Notes: generated from the sequence alone by a model not told the origin. Shown: positions 6,489-13,936, counted from the first letter of the stretch. The stretch is DNA of 20,618 nt from Thermoflexales bacterium (GCA_017999195.1 JAGOBP010000010.1:1-20618); one strand, 5' to 3'. Made by a program: numbers and translations.

Positions 6489-8357
6489 ATGGCACAACCT
6501 GAATCAAAACAGCGGGAAAACCCGCTGAAAAGTACCGATCAATTTCGCCGCCTGCTGGCCTTCGTCAAGCCCTATCGCGGCCGATTGATCATCGCGCTGG
6601 TCGCGGTCGTCATCGGCAGCGTGTTGAGTCTGGCCGGGCCGTACCTGCTGCAATTCCTCATCGATGCGGTCTTCAAGCAGAACGACGGCGCGCTGCTCAA
6701 TCAGATAACGCTGCTGCTGGTGGGCGTGTTCGCCACGCAAAGCGTCTTCTACTTCATCCGCGCGTATCAACTGCAATTCCTGGGCGAGCGCATCATGGCC
6801 GATCTGCGCTTGCGCTTGTTTGAGCAGTTGCAACGCCTGTCCCTAAGTTTCTTTAACGAACGCCGCACAGGCGAACTGGTCAGCCGCTTGACCAATGACG
6901 TCTCGACGGTGCGCGCGTTGATGACCAATGACATCTCGACAGCGCTATCTCAAGTGCTGACCTTCGTCGGCGCGATGATCTTGATCGTGGTAACCAACTG
7001 GCGCTTGACGTTGTTCATGCTGGCGCTGGTGCCGCTGGTCGTCATCGTGGCGCGCGTCTTCGGGCGGCGCTTGCGCAAGTTGTCCGGCGCAGTGCAAGAT
7101 CAACTAGCGGGCGCGACCACGGTGCTGGAAGAAGCCATCGGCGGCGTGCGCGTGGTGCAGTCCTTCACGCGCGAACCCTATGAAATTGGCCGTTTCCGCG
7201 ACGCCATCGAGCGCACCTTTCAACTGGCGCAACAGCGCATTCGGTTGTCGGCCGTGTTCGGGCCGCTGGCCTCATTCATGGGCTTTGCCGCCGTCGTGTC
7301 GGTGTTTTGGTTTGGCGGGCACGAGGTGTTGAATCAAAATCTATCGCCCGGGCAACTCGTCATGTTCTTGATCCTGACGATGACCATCGCTGGATCGATC
7401 GGTCAATTCGGCAGTTTGTGGACGGGCTTGCAAGAAGCCTTGGGCGCGACGAAGCGGCTGTTCGAGATTCTGGACACGCCGCCCGATATTGCGGATGCGT
7501 CCAACGCGCAACCCCTGCCCCGCGTCGCTGGTCATATCCAACTCGATAGCGTATCGTTTGCCTACAAGGACAATGCCAAAGTTCACACGCTGCACGACGT
7601 CTCGCTGGAAGTGAAGCCAGGCGAAGTGCTGGCCCTGGTCGGGCCGAGCGGCGCGGGCAAGACCACGCTGGTCAATTTGATTCCGCGCTTCTTTGATGTC
7701 AGCGGCGGCAGTCTGTGCGTGGACGGCGTGGATATTCGATCGGTGCAAGTGAAATCGTTGCGCGAACAGATCGGTTTGGTGCCGCAGGAAACGCTGTTGT
7801 TTGGCGGCACGGTGCGTGAGAACATCGTGTACGGCAAACTCGACGCGAGCGAAGCGGAACTCATCGACGCAGCCCGCGCGGCCAACGCGCACGACTTCAT
7901 TCTGCAATTGCCCAACGGCTACGAGACCATCGTGGGTGAGCGCGGCGTGAAGTTGAGCGGCGGCCAGCGTCAACGCATCGCCATTGCGCGCGCGATTCTG
8001 AAAGATCCGCGCATTCTGCTGCTGGATGAAGCCACCTCGTCGCTGGATAGTGAAAGCGAAGGGCTGGTGCAGGAAGCGCTGGAACGACTGATGAAGGGTC
8101 GCACCTCGATCGTGATCGCGCATCGACTTTCGACGGTCCACAACGCCGATCGGATTGCGGTGCTCGATCAAGGTCGGTTGATCGAACAGGGCACGCACGC
8201 CGAATTGATCGCGCAAGATGGCTTGTATGCGCGTTTATATCGCATGCAATTTCGTGAAGTGAACGGGCCGACGGGCGCAGCTGAACCGATCGAGCCAGCG
8301 ACGCCCGCCACGCCTGCGCGCCGTTCACGTAGTCTTTTACCGGGTTTGATGTCGTAA
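6489..8357 (+). CDS. ABC exporter, fused permease and ATPase (MsbA/MdlB-type half transporter)
   Basis: A 622-aa half transporter that should work as a homodimer in the cytoplasmic membrane, exporting lipids, drugs or peptides. The N-terminal membrane domain (about 20-310) has the usual six helices, beginning LIIALVAVVIGSVLSLAGPYLLQFL. The nucleotide-binding domain has Walker A GPSGAGKT (385-392), the Q-loop (Q433), signature LSGGQ (489-493), Walker B ILLLDE (509-514) and the H-loop His (H545); all are intact. The C-terminal tail (about 595-622) is Pro/Ala-rich and ends RRSRSLLPGLMS. GAGG stands five bases before the ATG. The stop codon TAA lies inside the arm of a palindromic repeat. The substrate cannot be told from sequence or neighbours. 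Confidence 0.94.
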   Translation: MAQPESKQRENPLKSTDQFRRLLAFVKPYRGRLIIALVAVVIGSVLSLAGPYLLQFLIDAVFKQNDGALLNQITLLLVGVFATQSVFYFIRAYQLQFLGERIMADLRLRLFEQLQRLSLSFFNERRTGELVSRLTNDVSTVRALMTNDISTALSQVLTFVGAMILIVVTNWRLTLFMLALVPLVVIVARVFGRRLRKLSGAVQDQLAGATTVLEEAIGGVRVVQSFTREPYEIGRFRDAIERTFQLAQQRIRLSAVFGPLASFMGFAAVVSVFWFGGHEVLNQNLSPGQLVMFLILTMTIAGSIGQFGSLWTGLQEALGATKRLFEILDTPPDIADASNAQPLPRVAGHIQLDSVSFAYKDNAKVHTLHDVSLEVKPGEVLALVGPSGAGKTTLVNLIPRFFDVSGGSLCVDGVDIRSVQVKSLREQIGLVPQETLLFGGTVRENIVYGKLDASEAELIDAARAANAHDFILQLPNGYETIVGERGVKLSGGQRQRIAIARAILKDPRILLLDEATSSLDSESEGLVQEALERLMKGRTSIVIAHRLSTVHNADRIAVLDQGRLIEQGTHAELIAQDGLYARLYRMQFREVNGPTGAAEPIEPATPATPARRSRSLLPGLMS

Positions 8358-8423
8358 GGGCGAAGCATTCGCACATGAGTCGCGGTTATCGCCCTGATTG
8401 GAAAGCGAATGCTTCGCCCTTAC
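8354..8423 (+). repeat. Palindromic element with perfect 19-bp arms, supplying a stop codon
   Basis: GTAAGGGCGAAGCATTCGC (8354-8372) is the exact complement of 8405-8423, around a 32-base loop. The left arm contains the TAA stop of the ABC exporter; the right arm ends just before the AGGATGAG ribosome site of the next gene. The arms and central spacing look like a small mobile repeat (REP/MITE-like) that landed on the end of the gene. Confidence 0.85.
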
Positions 8424-8435
8424 CCAGGATGAGAT

Positions 8436-9611
8436 ATGGACTATCGGACTGAAGTGTATGCGCCCGCCACGACGCTGGAAGTGATCGCCGCGTTGCGATC
8501 CGCGTTGGGGCAAGTGATGCGCATCGAGAATCACACCATTCATGAAGCGCCCGTGGAATTGATCGAGTTTACGGGCGTGTTAATGCGTCCGTCTGAAGAG
8601 GCGTTCGATCACATTTACGCGAATTTTATCGAGATGGGCTACACGCCCATGCTCAGCCAACGCGACGGCAAAGAGATTGTGGTGGCGCAGCACGGCATCG
8701 TGCAAGCGTCTGCCAGTAAAACCAGCACCAATGTTATTTTGTTGGGCCTGACCATGCTCAGCACGCTGTACGTGGGCATTCAATATGCGGGCGGCGAGGA
8801 GTTAGCGACTGCGCTGAATCGCTTCGATGGCGACTTGCTGCGCGCCGTAATGAGCAATCCCACTTTCATTCTCAACGGCCTGCCCTATGTATTGGCGTTG
8901 CTGGGCATTTTGGGCGTGCATGAGATGGGCCACTATGTAGCGGCACGCCTGCACAAAGCCAACGTCACGCTGCCCTACTTCATTCCCATGCCGTTTGGCC
9001 TGGGCACGATGGGCGCGGTCATTCGATTGAAGTCGCCCATCAAGAATCGGCGGCAGTTGTTCGACATTGGCGTGGCCGGGCCATTGGCCGGGTTGGCGAT
9101 TGCGATTCCCTTGTTGATGATCGGCTTGCTGACCTCGCCGGTGCAATACGTGGGGACGCCCGTGCCCGGCTCGCAAGAAGGCAACTCCATTCTGTATGCT
9201 TTACTCAAGTTCCTGATCAAAGGCCAGTGGTTGCCGGGCGGCGGCTACGATGTGATCGTCAATGCGGTGGCTTTTCCGGCGTGGTTCGGCCTGATCGTCA
9301 CGATGATCAACTTGCTGCCCATCGGCCAACTGGACGGCGGGCACGTGATCTACGCGCTATTTGGCCGCATCCAGTGGCGCGTGGCCAATGCGGTCTTGCT
9401 GATCTTGATCGCGCTGGGGGCGTATCTGGCGGTAGCGACCGAGCAATTGCTAAACGTGTGGCTGATGTGGGCGCTGCTCTCGCAGGTGTTTGGCTTGCGG
9501 CATCCGCCCCCGCTCGATGACATCACGCCGCTCGATCGCAAACGCAAACTCATCGGGTATGCCACGATCATCATTTTTGTGCTGATTTTTACGCCGGTGC
9601 CGTTTTCTTAG
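8436..9611 (+). CDS. Site-2 protease family zinc metalloprotease (M50), first paralog
   Basis: A 391-aa membrane-embedded protease of the type found in cyanobacteria and plastids (EGY1-like). Residues 1-90 form a soluble N-terminal domain; then come membrane segments. The zinc site is HEMGH (H162, E163, H166) in a hydrophobic helix, and the third ligand lies in NLLPIGQLDGGH (D300). Family landmarks PYFIPMPFGLGTMGAVI and FDIGVAGPLAGLAIA are present. All catalytic residues are intact, so it should cut transmembrane or membrane-near substrates. Start ATG at 8436 after AGGATGAG. A paralog of similar layout follows in tandem; the two share the PIGQLDGGH, LDDITPLD and terminal FxPVPF motifs. The substrate is unknown; an anti-sigma factor would be a usual target, but the one here is soluble. 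Confidence 0.92.
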   Translation: MDYRTEVYAPATTLEVIAALRSALGQVMRIENHTIHEAPVELIEFTGVLMRPSEEAFDHIYANFIEMGYTPMLSQRDGKEIVVAQHGIVQASASKTSTNVILLGLTMLSTLYVGIQYAGGEELATALNRFDGDLLRAVMSNPTFILNGLPYVLALLGILGVHEMGHYVAARLHKANVTLPYFIPMPFGLGTMGAVIRLKSPIKNRRQLFDIGVAGPLAGLAIAIPLLMIGLLTSPVQYVGTPVPGSQEGNSILYALLKFLIKGQWLPGGGYDVIVNAVAFPAWFGLIVTMINLLPIGQLDGGHVIYALFGRIQWRVANAVLLILIALGAYLAVATEQLLNVWLMWALLSQVFGLRHPPPLDDITPLDRKRKLIGYATIIIFVLIFTPVPFS

Positions 9612-9613
9612 AG

Positions 9614-9655
9614 GTTGGATGTTGGAGAGTGGAAGTTGGAGGTTAGAAGTTGGAA
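9614..9655 (+). repeat. 7-base tandem tract between the two M50 genes
   Basis: Six exact-length units from 9614: GTTGGAT, GTTGGAG, AGTGGAA, GTTGGAG, GTTAGAA and GTTGGAA. It fills the whole 38-base spacer plus the first two codons of the second gene. The junction GGAG/G at 9638-9642 makes the ribosome site and the TTG start lies in the last unit. Confidence 0.85.
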
Positions 9656-10774
9656 GTGGCTCTACCCGATAATACACTCGCTCCCTTACGGTCGCTGCTG
9701 ACGGATGTCTTTTCGATTGCTGAAACAAAAATCCTGGATGAGGCGGCCGAAGTCGGCGCGCCCGATCAAGCGATCGAATTTCGCGGGCAGTTGACGCAAG
9801 CCTCAGACGTGGCCTATCAAACGCTGGAACCGCGCTTCAAAGATCGCGGCTATACGATCATCCTGCAACGCGAGGGCGACACCGATGTGGTGCAAGCGCT
9901 GCACGGTGTGGAGGCCGCGCGTCCCGCCCGCTTGATCATCAACGTGCTGCTGCTGATCGCGACGATCATCACGACCCTGATGGCCGGGGCCATTATCAGC
10001 GGCGTGTTGATGCGCTCGCCGGACGTGTTTCTGCGGCGACCGGCCTTGCTGTTGCAGGGCATCCCCTTTGCGTTTACGCTGCTGCTGATTTTGGGCGTTC
10101 ACGAAATGGGCCACTATGCGGCGGGCCGCTACCATCGCACCGCTGTCACGCTGCCCTACTTCATCCCCATGCCGCCGTTCGGCGCGCTGCCGCTGGGTAC
10201 GCTGGGCGCGTTCATTCAAATGCGCTCGCCCATACCGCATCGACGCGCCTTATTCGACATCGGCGTGGCCGGGCCGCTGGCCGGACTGATCGTCGCGATC
10301 GGCGCGTTTGCGATCGGTTTATCGACGGGCACCGTGAGCCACGGCGCCAGCGGTTTGACACTCGGCCGCTCGATCTTCACGCAATTCATGATCGGCCTGT
10401 TTCAACCCGACGCGTTACGCCCCGGCTTTGGCGTGCAGATGAATCCCATCATGCTGGCGGGTTGGCTGGGGCTGTTCGTCACCGTCATCAACTTGCTGCC
10501 CATCGGCCAACTCGACGGCGGACACATTTTGTATGCCGTCATGGGCCGCCGGGCCAAATGGGTGGGCTTCGTCACGATCGGGGTGTTGGTGATTCTGGGT
10601 GTAGTCTTTGGCGCAACGACGTGGCTGGTGTGGGCCGTGCTCGGCCTGGTGTTTGGCGTCAAGCATGCGCCCGCCCTCGACGACATCACCCCGCTTGATC
10701 CGTCGCGCAAATTCATGGCCTTGATCACGCTGGTGATCTTCGGGCTGATTTTTGTACCCGTGCCGTTTAGATAG
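9650..10774 (+). CDS. Site-2 protease family zinc metalloprotease (M50), second paralog
   Basis: A 374-aa membrane protease with the same architecture as the preceding gene: a soluble N-terminal domain (1-93), then hydrophobic segments, HEMGH (H151, E152, H155), PYFIPMPPFGALPLGTLGAF, FDIGVAGPLAGLIVA and NLLPIGQLDGGH (D289). All catalytic residues are kept, so both copies should be active. The start is uncertain: the TTG at 9650 has GGAGG seven bases upstream, while a GTG at 9656 would be 13 bases away; TTG is preferred, which puts the start inside a heptad repeat. The N-terminal domains of the two paralogs differ much more than the membrane cores, suggesting different substrates or regulation. 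Stop-proximal sequence and the following repeat also match the first copy, consistent with tandem duplication. Confidence 0.9.
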   Translation: MEVALPDNTLAPLRSLLTDVFSIAETKILDEAAEVGAPDQAIEFRGQLTQASDVAYQTLEPRFKDRGYTIILQREGDTDVVQALHGVEAARPARLIINVLLLIATIITTLMAGAIISGVLMRSPDVFLRRPALLLQGIPFAFTLLLILGVHEMGHYAAGRYHRTAVTLPYFIPMPPFGALPLGTLGAFIQMRSPIPHRRALFDIGVAGPLAGLIVAIGAFAIGLSTGTVSHGASGLTLGRSIFTQFMIGLFQPDALRPGFGVQMNPIMLAGWLGLFVTVINLLPIGQLDGGHILYAVMGRRAKWVGFVTIGVLVILGVVFGATTWLVWAVLGLVFGVKHAPALDDITPLDPSRKFMALITLVIFGLIFVPVPFR

Positions 10775-10776
10775 AG

Positions 10777-10839
10777 GTTGGAAGTTAGCGGTTAGAAGTT
10801 GGAGGGTAGACTCCAACCGCCAACTTCCAACTTCCAATT
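10777..10839. repeat. Nine-unit heptad tract with internal inversion between convergent genes
   Basis: Exactly 63 bases: four GTTGGAA-type units, a central GGTAGAC, and four units of the complementary TCCAACT type. It joins the stop of the second M50 gene to the stop of the YitT-family gene without a phase break. The switch in orientation makes a hairpin (GTTGGAG with CTCCAAC), so it may act as a two-way terminator, although it lacks U-runs. Confidence 0.85.
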
Positions 10840-11708
10840 CATCGCAACTCTCTGAACCCTTCACCCAGCACCTCACTCGCATCCGCAAAGACCACAAAGG
10901 CGCGGGGATCGATCGATTGGATCAAGCGCTTCATAATGCTGATTTCACTGCGCGCGACCACGCAATACAGCACATCCAGATTGTGCTCTGTGTAGCCGCC
11001 GCGCGCATTCAGCACCGTCACGCCGCGCTCCATCTCCGTTAGAATGGCCGACTTGATGGCAAACGCCTGCGAACTGATAATGATAGCCGTGCGGCTGTAG
11101 TCGGCCTCGCCTTGCACCACGTCGACTACGCGCGCGGCCACAAAGGTCAAAATGAGCGCGTACATGGCCGGTTCCAGGCCAAACACGATCACGGCGAGGA
11201 TCAAGATGGCGCTGTTCACGACGAGAATGGTCTGGCCCAGCGGCACGCCCCGCAGCCGATTGAGCAGCTGCGCCACCACGTCCGTGCCGCCCGTTGTGCC
11301 CTGCCCGCGAAAGACCAACCCCATGCCGATGCCGTCCAACAGGCCGCCGTACAGTGTAAACAACAACGGCTGCGTAATCGGCGGAATCGACGCGACCCAC
11401 GGCACAAAGGCATCGGTCAAGACCGACATCAAGACCGTGGCATACACCGTGCGAATGGCAAAGCGCCGCCCGCCGCCAAACCGGATGCCCAGTATAAACA
11501 ACGGAATGTTGATCAACAGCACAATCACACCTGTAGGCAAGCCAAATTGAATCGTCAAAATCGTGGCGATACCCGTCGCTCCGCCCGACACAATTTTATT
11601 CGGCACCAGAAACAGATCGATGTTGATCCCCAGCAGCGCCGCGCCCACCGTCAACAGTGCGTAATCCACCACGGTCTGGCGCAGCATGCGCCACGTTAAC
11701 TTCGGCAT
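10839..11708 (-). CDS. YitT family membrane protein (DUF161/DUF2179)
   Basis: A 289-aa integral membrane protein. Five or six hydrophobic segments occupy about residues 12-190 (VVDYALLTVGAALLGINIDL; VIVLLINIPLFILGIRFGGG; ILVVNSAILILAVIVFGLEP), with the family's conserved FLVPNKIVSGGATGIATIL and RGQGTTGGTDVVAQLLNR. A soluble C-terminal DUF2179 domain follows (about 200-285; GGYTEHNLDVLYCVVARSEI). The family's function is not well known; transport roles are suspected. The ATG at 11708 is preferred over a GTG at 11720 because GGAGG lies five bases upstream. It is the third gene of a minus-strand group with the metallo-hydrolase, separated by 42 bases that hold a palindromic repeat. Confidence 0.92.
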   Translation of the reverse strand: MPKLTWRMLRQTVVDYALLTVGAALLGINIDLFLVPNKIVSGGATGIATILTIQFGLPTGVIVLLINIPLFILGIRFGGGRRFAIRTVYATVLMSVLTDAFVPWVASIPPITQPLLFTLYGGLLDGIGMGLVFRGQGTTGGTDVVAQLLNRLRGVPLGQTILVVNSAILILAVIVFGLEPAMYALILTFVAARVVDVVQGEADYSRTAIIISSQAFAIKSAILTEMERGVTVLNARGGYTEHNLDVLYCVVARSEISIMKRLIQSIDPRAFVVFADASEVLGEGFRELR

Positions 11709-11726
11709 ACTGACCTCCACACAAAA

Positions 11727-11755
11727 TGTAGGGGCGAGGTAACCTCGCCCCTACA
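11727..11755. repeat. 29-bp palindrome, arms 14 bp perfect, supplying a stop codon
   Basis: TGTAGGGGCGAGGT, one central A, then its exact complement. On the minus strand it supplies the TAG stop of the metallo-hydrolase gene and separates it from the YitT-family gene. I recall near-identical palindromes from other Chloroflexota genomes. It would form a very stable hairpin between the two cistrons. Confidence 0.85.
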
Positions 11756-12371
11756 AAAACGGATTGAATTGCCGTTCCGCGCCGATGGTCGTGGGCGGAC
11801 CATGACCCGCGTACACCTTGAATTCATCCGGCAGCGACAACAATTGATCGCGGATGCTGCCGATCAAAGTATCGTAATCGCCGCCGGGCAAGTCGGTGCG
11901 TCCGATTGATCCGGCGAACAAGACATCGCCCGCAAAAACAGCCTGTTGCGCGTGCTCGACAAAGACCACATGCCCGCGCGTGTGACCGGGCGTAAAGCGC
12001 GTCTCGAATTTCAATGCGCCAATTTCGATCACTTCACCATGAGACAAATTCACGTCGGGTGTCGCCACCGATCGGATCTTCAGGCCAAATAAATCCGCAC
12101 CGCCGTTGACGGCCAACCAATCCTCATCGAGCGGATGCAGCGCCACTGGCGCGCCCGTCGCCTCGCGCAAATCCGTCACCGCGCCGATGTGATCGAAGTG
12201 GCCGTGGGTGATCAGAATCGTCTTGATGGTTAAATCGAGCGCTCGGGCCTTGGCGAGAATGGCCGCCGCGTTCCAGCCCGGATCGATTACGACCGCTTCG
12301 GTCGAACCATCGGCCGCGACGAGATAGCAGTTGGTCTGAGCCGGGCCGCCGGTCACTGTGGCAACGATCAC
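11751..12371 (-). CDS. Metallo-beta-lactamase fold hydrolase (glyoxalase II/YcbL-like)
   Basis: A 206-aa hydrolase with a binuclear metal site: THGHFDH (H56, H58, D60, H61), the TPGHTRGH motif (H130), the bridging Asp in FAGDVLF (D149) and the last His in YAGHG (H190). The SIGRTDLPGGDYDTLIGSI pattern after D149 is typical of the glyoxalase II-like subgroup acting on thioesters or related compounds; the exact substrate cannot be set. The start is a GTG that overlaps the TGA of the upstream 80-aa gene (GTGA), with GGAG seven bases upstream, so the two are translationally coupled. The frame is open far upstream, but that part overlaps the 80-aa gene. The last codons and the stop lie in a palindromic repeat. 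Confidence 0.93.
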   Translation of the reverse strand: MIVATVTGGPAQTNCYLVAADGSTEAVVIDPGWNAAAILAKARALDLTIKTILITHGHFDHIGAVTDLREATGAPVALHPLDEDWLAVNGGADLFGLKIRSVATPDVNLSHGEVIEIGALKFETRFTPGHTRGHVVFVEHAQQAVFAGDVLFAGSIGRTDLPGGDYDTLIGSIRDQLLSLPDEFKVYAGHGPPTTIGAERQFNPFL

Positions 12372-12610
12372 TTTTGCTCCGTTCGAGGTTTGCTGGTTTC
12401 TTTGGCCCACGACTCCACCGCGCCCAGATCGACATTCCACGTGGAGCACAAATCTTTGAAGTTGGTGTAACGCGTGCGCACATCGGTTCGATCGCGCAGA
12501 TCGTCCGGCTCGTCTTCCAGCATTAGGAACTCGGCAAAGCGCGTCAACTGCCGCAACTGCGACGGACTCATCCGCTGCACAATGCCCATCAGTTTGTCGG
12601 TGTCTTCCAT
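12368..12610 (-). CDS. Small hypothetical protein (80 aa) coupled to the metallo-hydrolase
   Basis: Unrecognised. The protein is charged and probably helical (DTDKLMGIVQRMSPSQLRQL; RFAEFLMLEDEPDDLRDRTD), with no signal peptide or membrane segment. ATG at 12610 with GAGG eight bases upstream and a TATAAT about 20 bases upstream; a longer open frame continues upstream but passes through the promoter and a repeat tract. The four-base GTGA overlap with the hydrolase strongly suggests that it is really translated. The N-terminal LxxxVQRMSPSQLRQLTRFAEFL resembles the helical start of small antitoxin-like or DUF2281-type proteins, but the likeness is weak and no toxin is present. Confidence 0.78.
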   Translation of the reverse strand: MEDTDKLMGIVQRMSPSQLRQLTRFAEFLMLEDEPDDLRDRTDVRTRYTNFKDLCSTWNVDLGAVESWAKETSKPRTEQK

Positions 12611-12629
12611 GATTTCGCCTCGTGCCAAG

Positions 12630-12635
12630 ATTATA
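12630..12635 (-). promoter_or_regulatory. -10 box of the 80-aa gene / metallo-hydrolase / YitT group
   Basis: TATAAT on the minus strand, preceded by TCC. The expected start is about 12623, giving a leader of about 13 bases. No good -35 is seen; upstream lies a heptad tract. Confidence 0.55.
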
Positions 12636-12641
12636 GGAGGG

Positions 12642-12735
12642 GATTGGTGATTGGTCAATTGGGAGATTGGTAGATTGGTCACTCGTCATTTGTCATTCCT
12701 CATTGTTCATTACTCAGTCTTCATTGCTCAATGCA
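12642..12735 (+). repeat. 94-base heptad tract in a divergent promoter region
   Basis: Begins with GATTGGT units (12642 onward, with two short phase slips), then changes to eight in-phase units of the CATTNNT type (CACTCGT, CATTTGT, CATTCCT, CATTGTT, CATTACT and so on). Two dialects therefore abut in one tract. It links the divergent promoters of the 80-aa gene and the L,D-transpeptidase. Confidence 0.85.
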
Positions 12736-12752
12736 ATTCGCTTGGGTATAAT
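12724..12752 (+). promoter_or_regulatory. Promoter of the L,D-transpeptidase gene, leaderless
   Basis: TTGCTC at 12724-12729 (inside the heptad tract), a 17-base spacer and a perfect TATAAT at 12747-12752. The ATG follows after only six bases, so transcription should start on or next to the A of the start codon, giving a leaderless mRNA. Confidence 0.7.
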
Positions 12753-12758
12753 CAAAGC

Positions 12759-13862
12759 ATGTCAACTCTTAATCGACGCAACTTCATCAAATTAGCCGGC
12801 GCGGCCACGGGCAGTGCCCTGTTGTCACCCGCACTCAACGCAGTAGCCAAGCCCTACGTGCCGCCGGAAGAAGTACCGCCCAAGCCGCCCTACATCGACT
12901 ACAAACCCGCGCGCGTGCTCACGTCGGCTGTGACGGTGTACGACAGCCTCGATCCCAAGACACGCCAGGCGGTGAAAACGGTTCGCCGCGATCAGACGAT
13001 CGATGTCGCCGGTGAATTCAGCGGGCCGGGGCCGGAGCGCAATCAAATCTGGTATGGCACACGCCAGGGCTATGTGTACTCGGCGTGGATGCAACGCATG
13101 GAGCGCTATCGCACACCCAAGATTTATACCGATGTGGGCGACTGGGGCATCTGGATCGAAACGATCGTGGCCGCCGCGCCCGCCTACGCCGAACCCGATG
13201 AACGATCGGGCCGACGCTACACCTACAATTACGGCACGATCTTCCACGTCACCGAAGCGGTGACCGATGCCAACGGCCGCGTGTGGTACAACACCTTCGA
13301 CGAGTACGCCAGCAAAGAAGACGACATCGCGCCGACCAATCACTGGACGCCCGCCGTGTTCTTTCGCCCCTTCGAGCGCGATGAGTTCAAGCCGATCAAT
13401 CCGCGCGCCCGTGACAAGCGCATCGTCGTCGATCTGGGCGCGCAAGTGCTGAATTGTTATGAAGGCGACAAGGTGGTGTTGACCAGTCGCGTGGCGACGG
13501 GCGCGTCGTTCAAAGTGGGCGAAGAGACGCTGGACTATGGCACGCCGCGCGGCGATTTCAGCGCGATCTTGAAGATGCCTACGCGTCACATGCGCGCGCC
13601 CGAAGCCGAACGAGAGTCCAGCGCGTGGTTCGATCTACCGGGCGTGCCGTGGAGTACGTTCTTCACCTACGAGGGCATCGCCATTCACGGCACGTATTGG
13701 CACAATGATTACGGCCTGCCGCGCAGTCACGGCTGCGTCAACGTGCCGATCGAGGTGGCGAAGTACATTTACTTCTGGACCGAACCTGAAACGCCCTATG
13801 AGGATGACTTTGTACAGGGTGATGTGCCGGAAGTGACGGCGACGCAGATTGCGGTGGTTTAG
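12759..13862 (+). CDS. Tat-exported L,D-transpeptidase (YkuD domain)
   Basis: Cell-wall enzyme of 367 aa that should cross-link or modify peptidoglycan outside the membrane. The N-terminus has a twin-arginine signal (NRRNFIKLAG, then a hydrophobic ATGSALLSPALNAVA). Residues about 55-215 form an SH3-like, substrate-binding region; the YkuD domain (about 235-340) starts with KRIVVDLGAQVLNCYEGDKV and carries the catalytic signature HGTYWHN (H310), then SHGCVN (H324, C326). The ATG at 12759 is chosen since it gives the complete Tat signal and fits a leaderless start; the frame extends upstream to 12651 but that part lies in a repeat and promoter. There is no ribosome binding site. Chloroflexota have unusual envelopes, so the exact cross-link cannot be assumed. 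Confidence 0.93.
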   Translation: MSTLNRRNFIKLAGAATGSALLSPALNAVAKPYVPPEEVPPKPPYIDYKPARVLTSAVTVYDSLDPKTRQAVKTVRRDQTIDVAGEFSGPGPERNQIWYGTRQGYVYSAWMQRMERYRTPKIYTDVGDWGIWIETIVAAAPAYAEPDERSGRRYTYNYGTIFHVTEAVTDANGRVWYNTFDEYASKEDDIAPTNHWTPAVFFRPFERDEFKPINPRARDKRIVVDLGAQVLNCYEGDKVVLTSRVATGASFKVGEETLDYGTPRGDFSAILKMPTRHMRAPEAERESSAWFDLPGVPWSTFFTYEGIAIHGTYWHNDYGLPRSHGCVNVPIEVAKYIYFWTEPETPYEDDFVQGDVPEVTATQIAVV

Positions 13863-13897
13863 TGAGTGGTGATTGGTAATCGGTAATTGGTCAATTC
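13863..13897 (+). repeat. Five-unit heptad tract after the L,D-transpeptidase
   Basis: TGAGTGG, TGATTGG, TAATCGG, TAATTGG and TCAATTC follow each other in phase from the base after the stop codon. Confidence 0.8.
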
Positions 13898-13905
13898 GTC
13901 GAATC

Positions 13906-13936
13906 CACAAGTCCCGCCTGAATGACGGGACTTGTG
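13906..13936. terminator. Hairpin between convergent genes
   Basis: CACAAGTCCCG (13906-13916) pairs perfectly with CGGGACTTGTG (13926-13936) around a nine-base loop. Its place between two convergent genes suggests a two-way terminator. The U-run on the plus side is short (ATTT). Confidence 0.65.

Noticed and set aside
7341..8216. Minus-strand frame of 291 aa opposite the ABC exporter ATPase domain.
   Set aside because: Antisense to an intact ATPase with all motifs; no ribosome site or promoter.
8354..8423. Palindrome considered as an insertion sequence or integrase attachment site.
   Set aside because: There is no transposase or integrase reading frame inside or next to it, and no tRNA gene nearby.
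11112..11699. Plus-strand open frame of 195 aa opposite the YitT-family gene.
   Set aside because: Composition (His, Gln, Arg, Asn) is that of an antisense shadow; the minus-strand gene has clear family motifs and a ribosome site.
12642..12735. Heptad tract considered as a CRISPR array or as an origin of replication (iterons).
   Set aside because: Units are 7 bases, degenerate and contiguous with no spacers, and there is no cas, dnaA or rep gene; similar tracts follow many genes.
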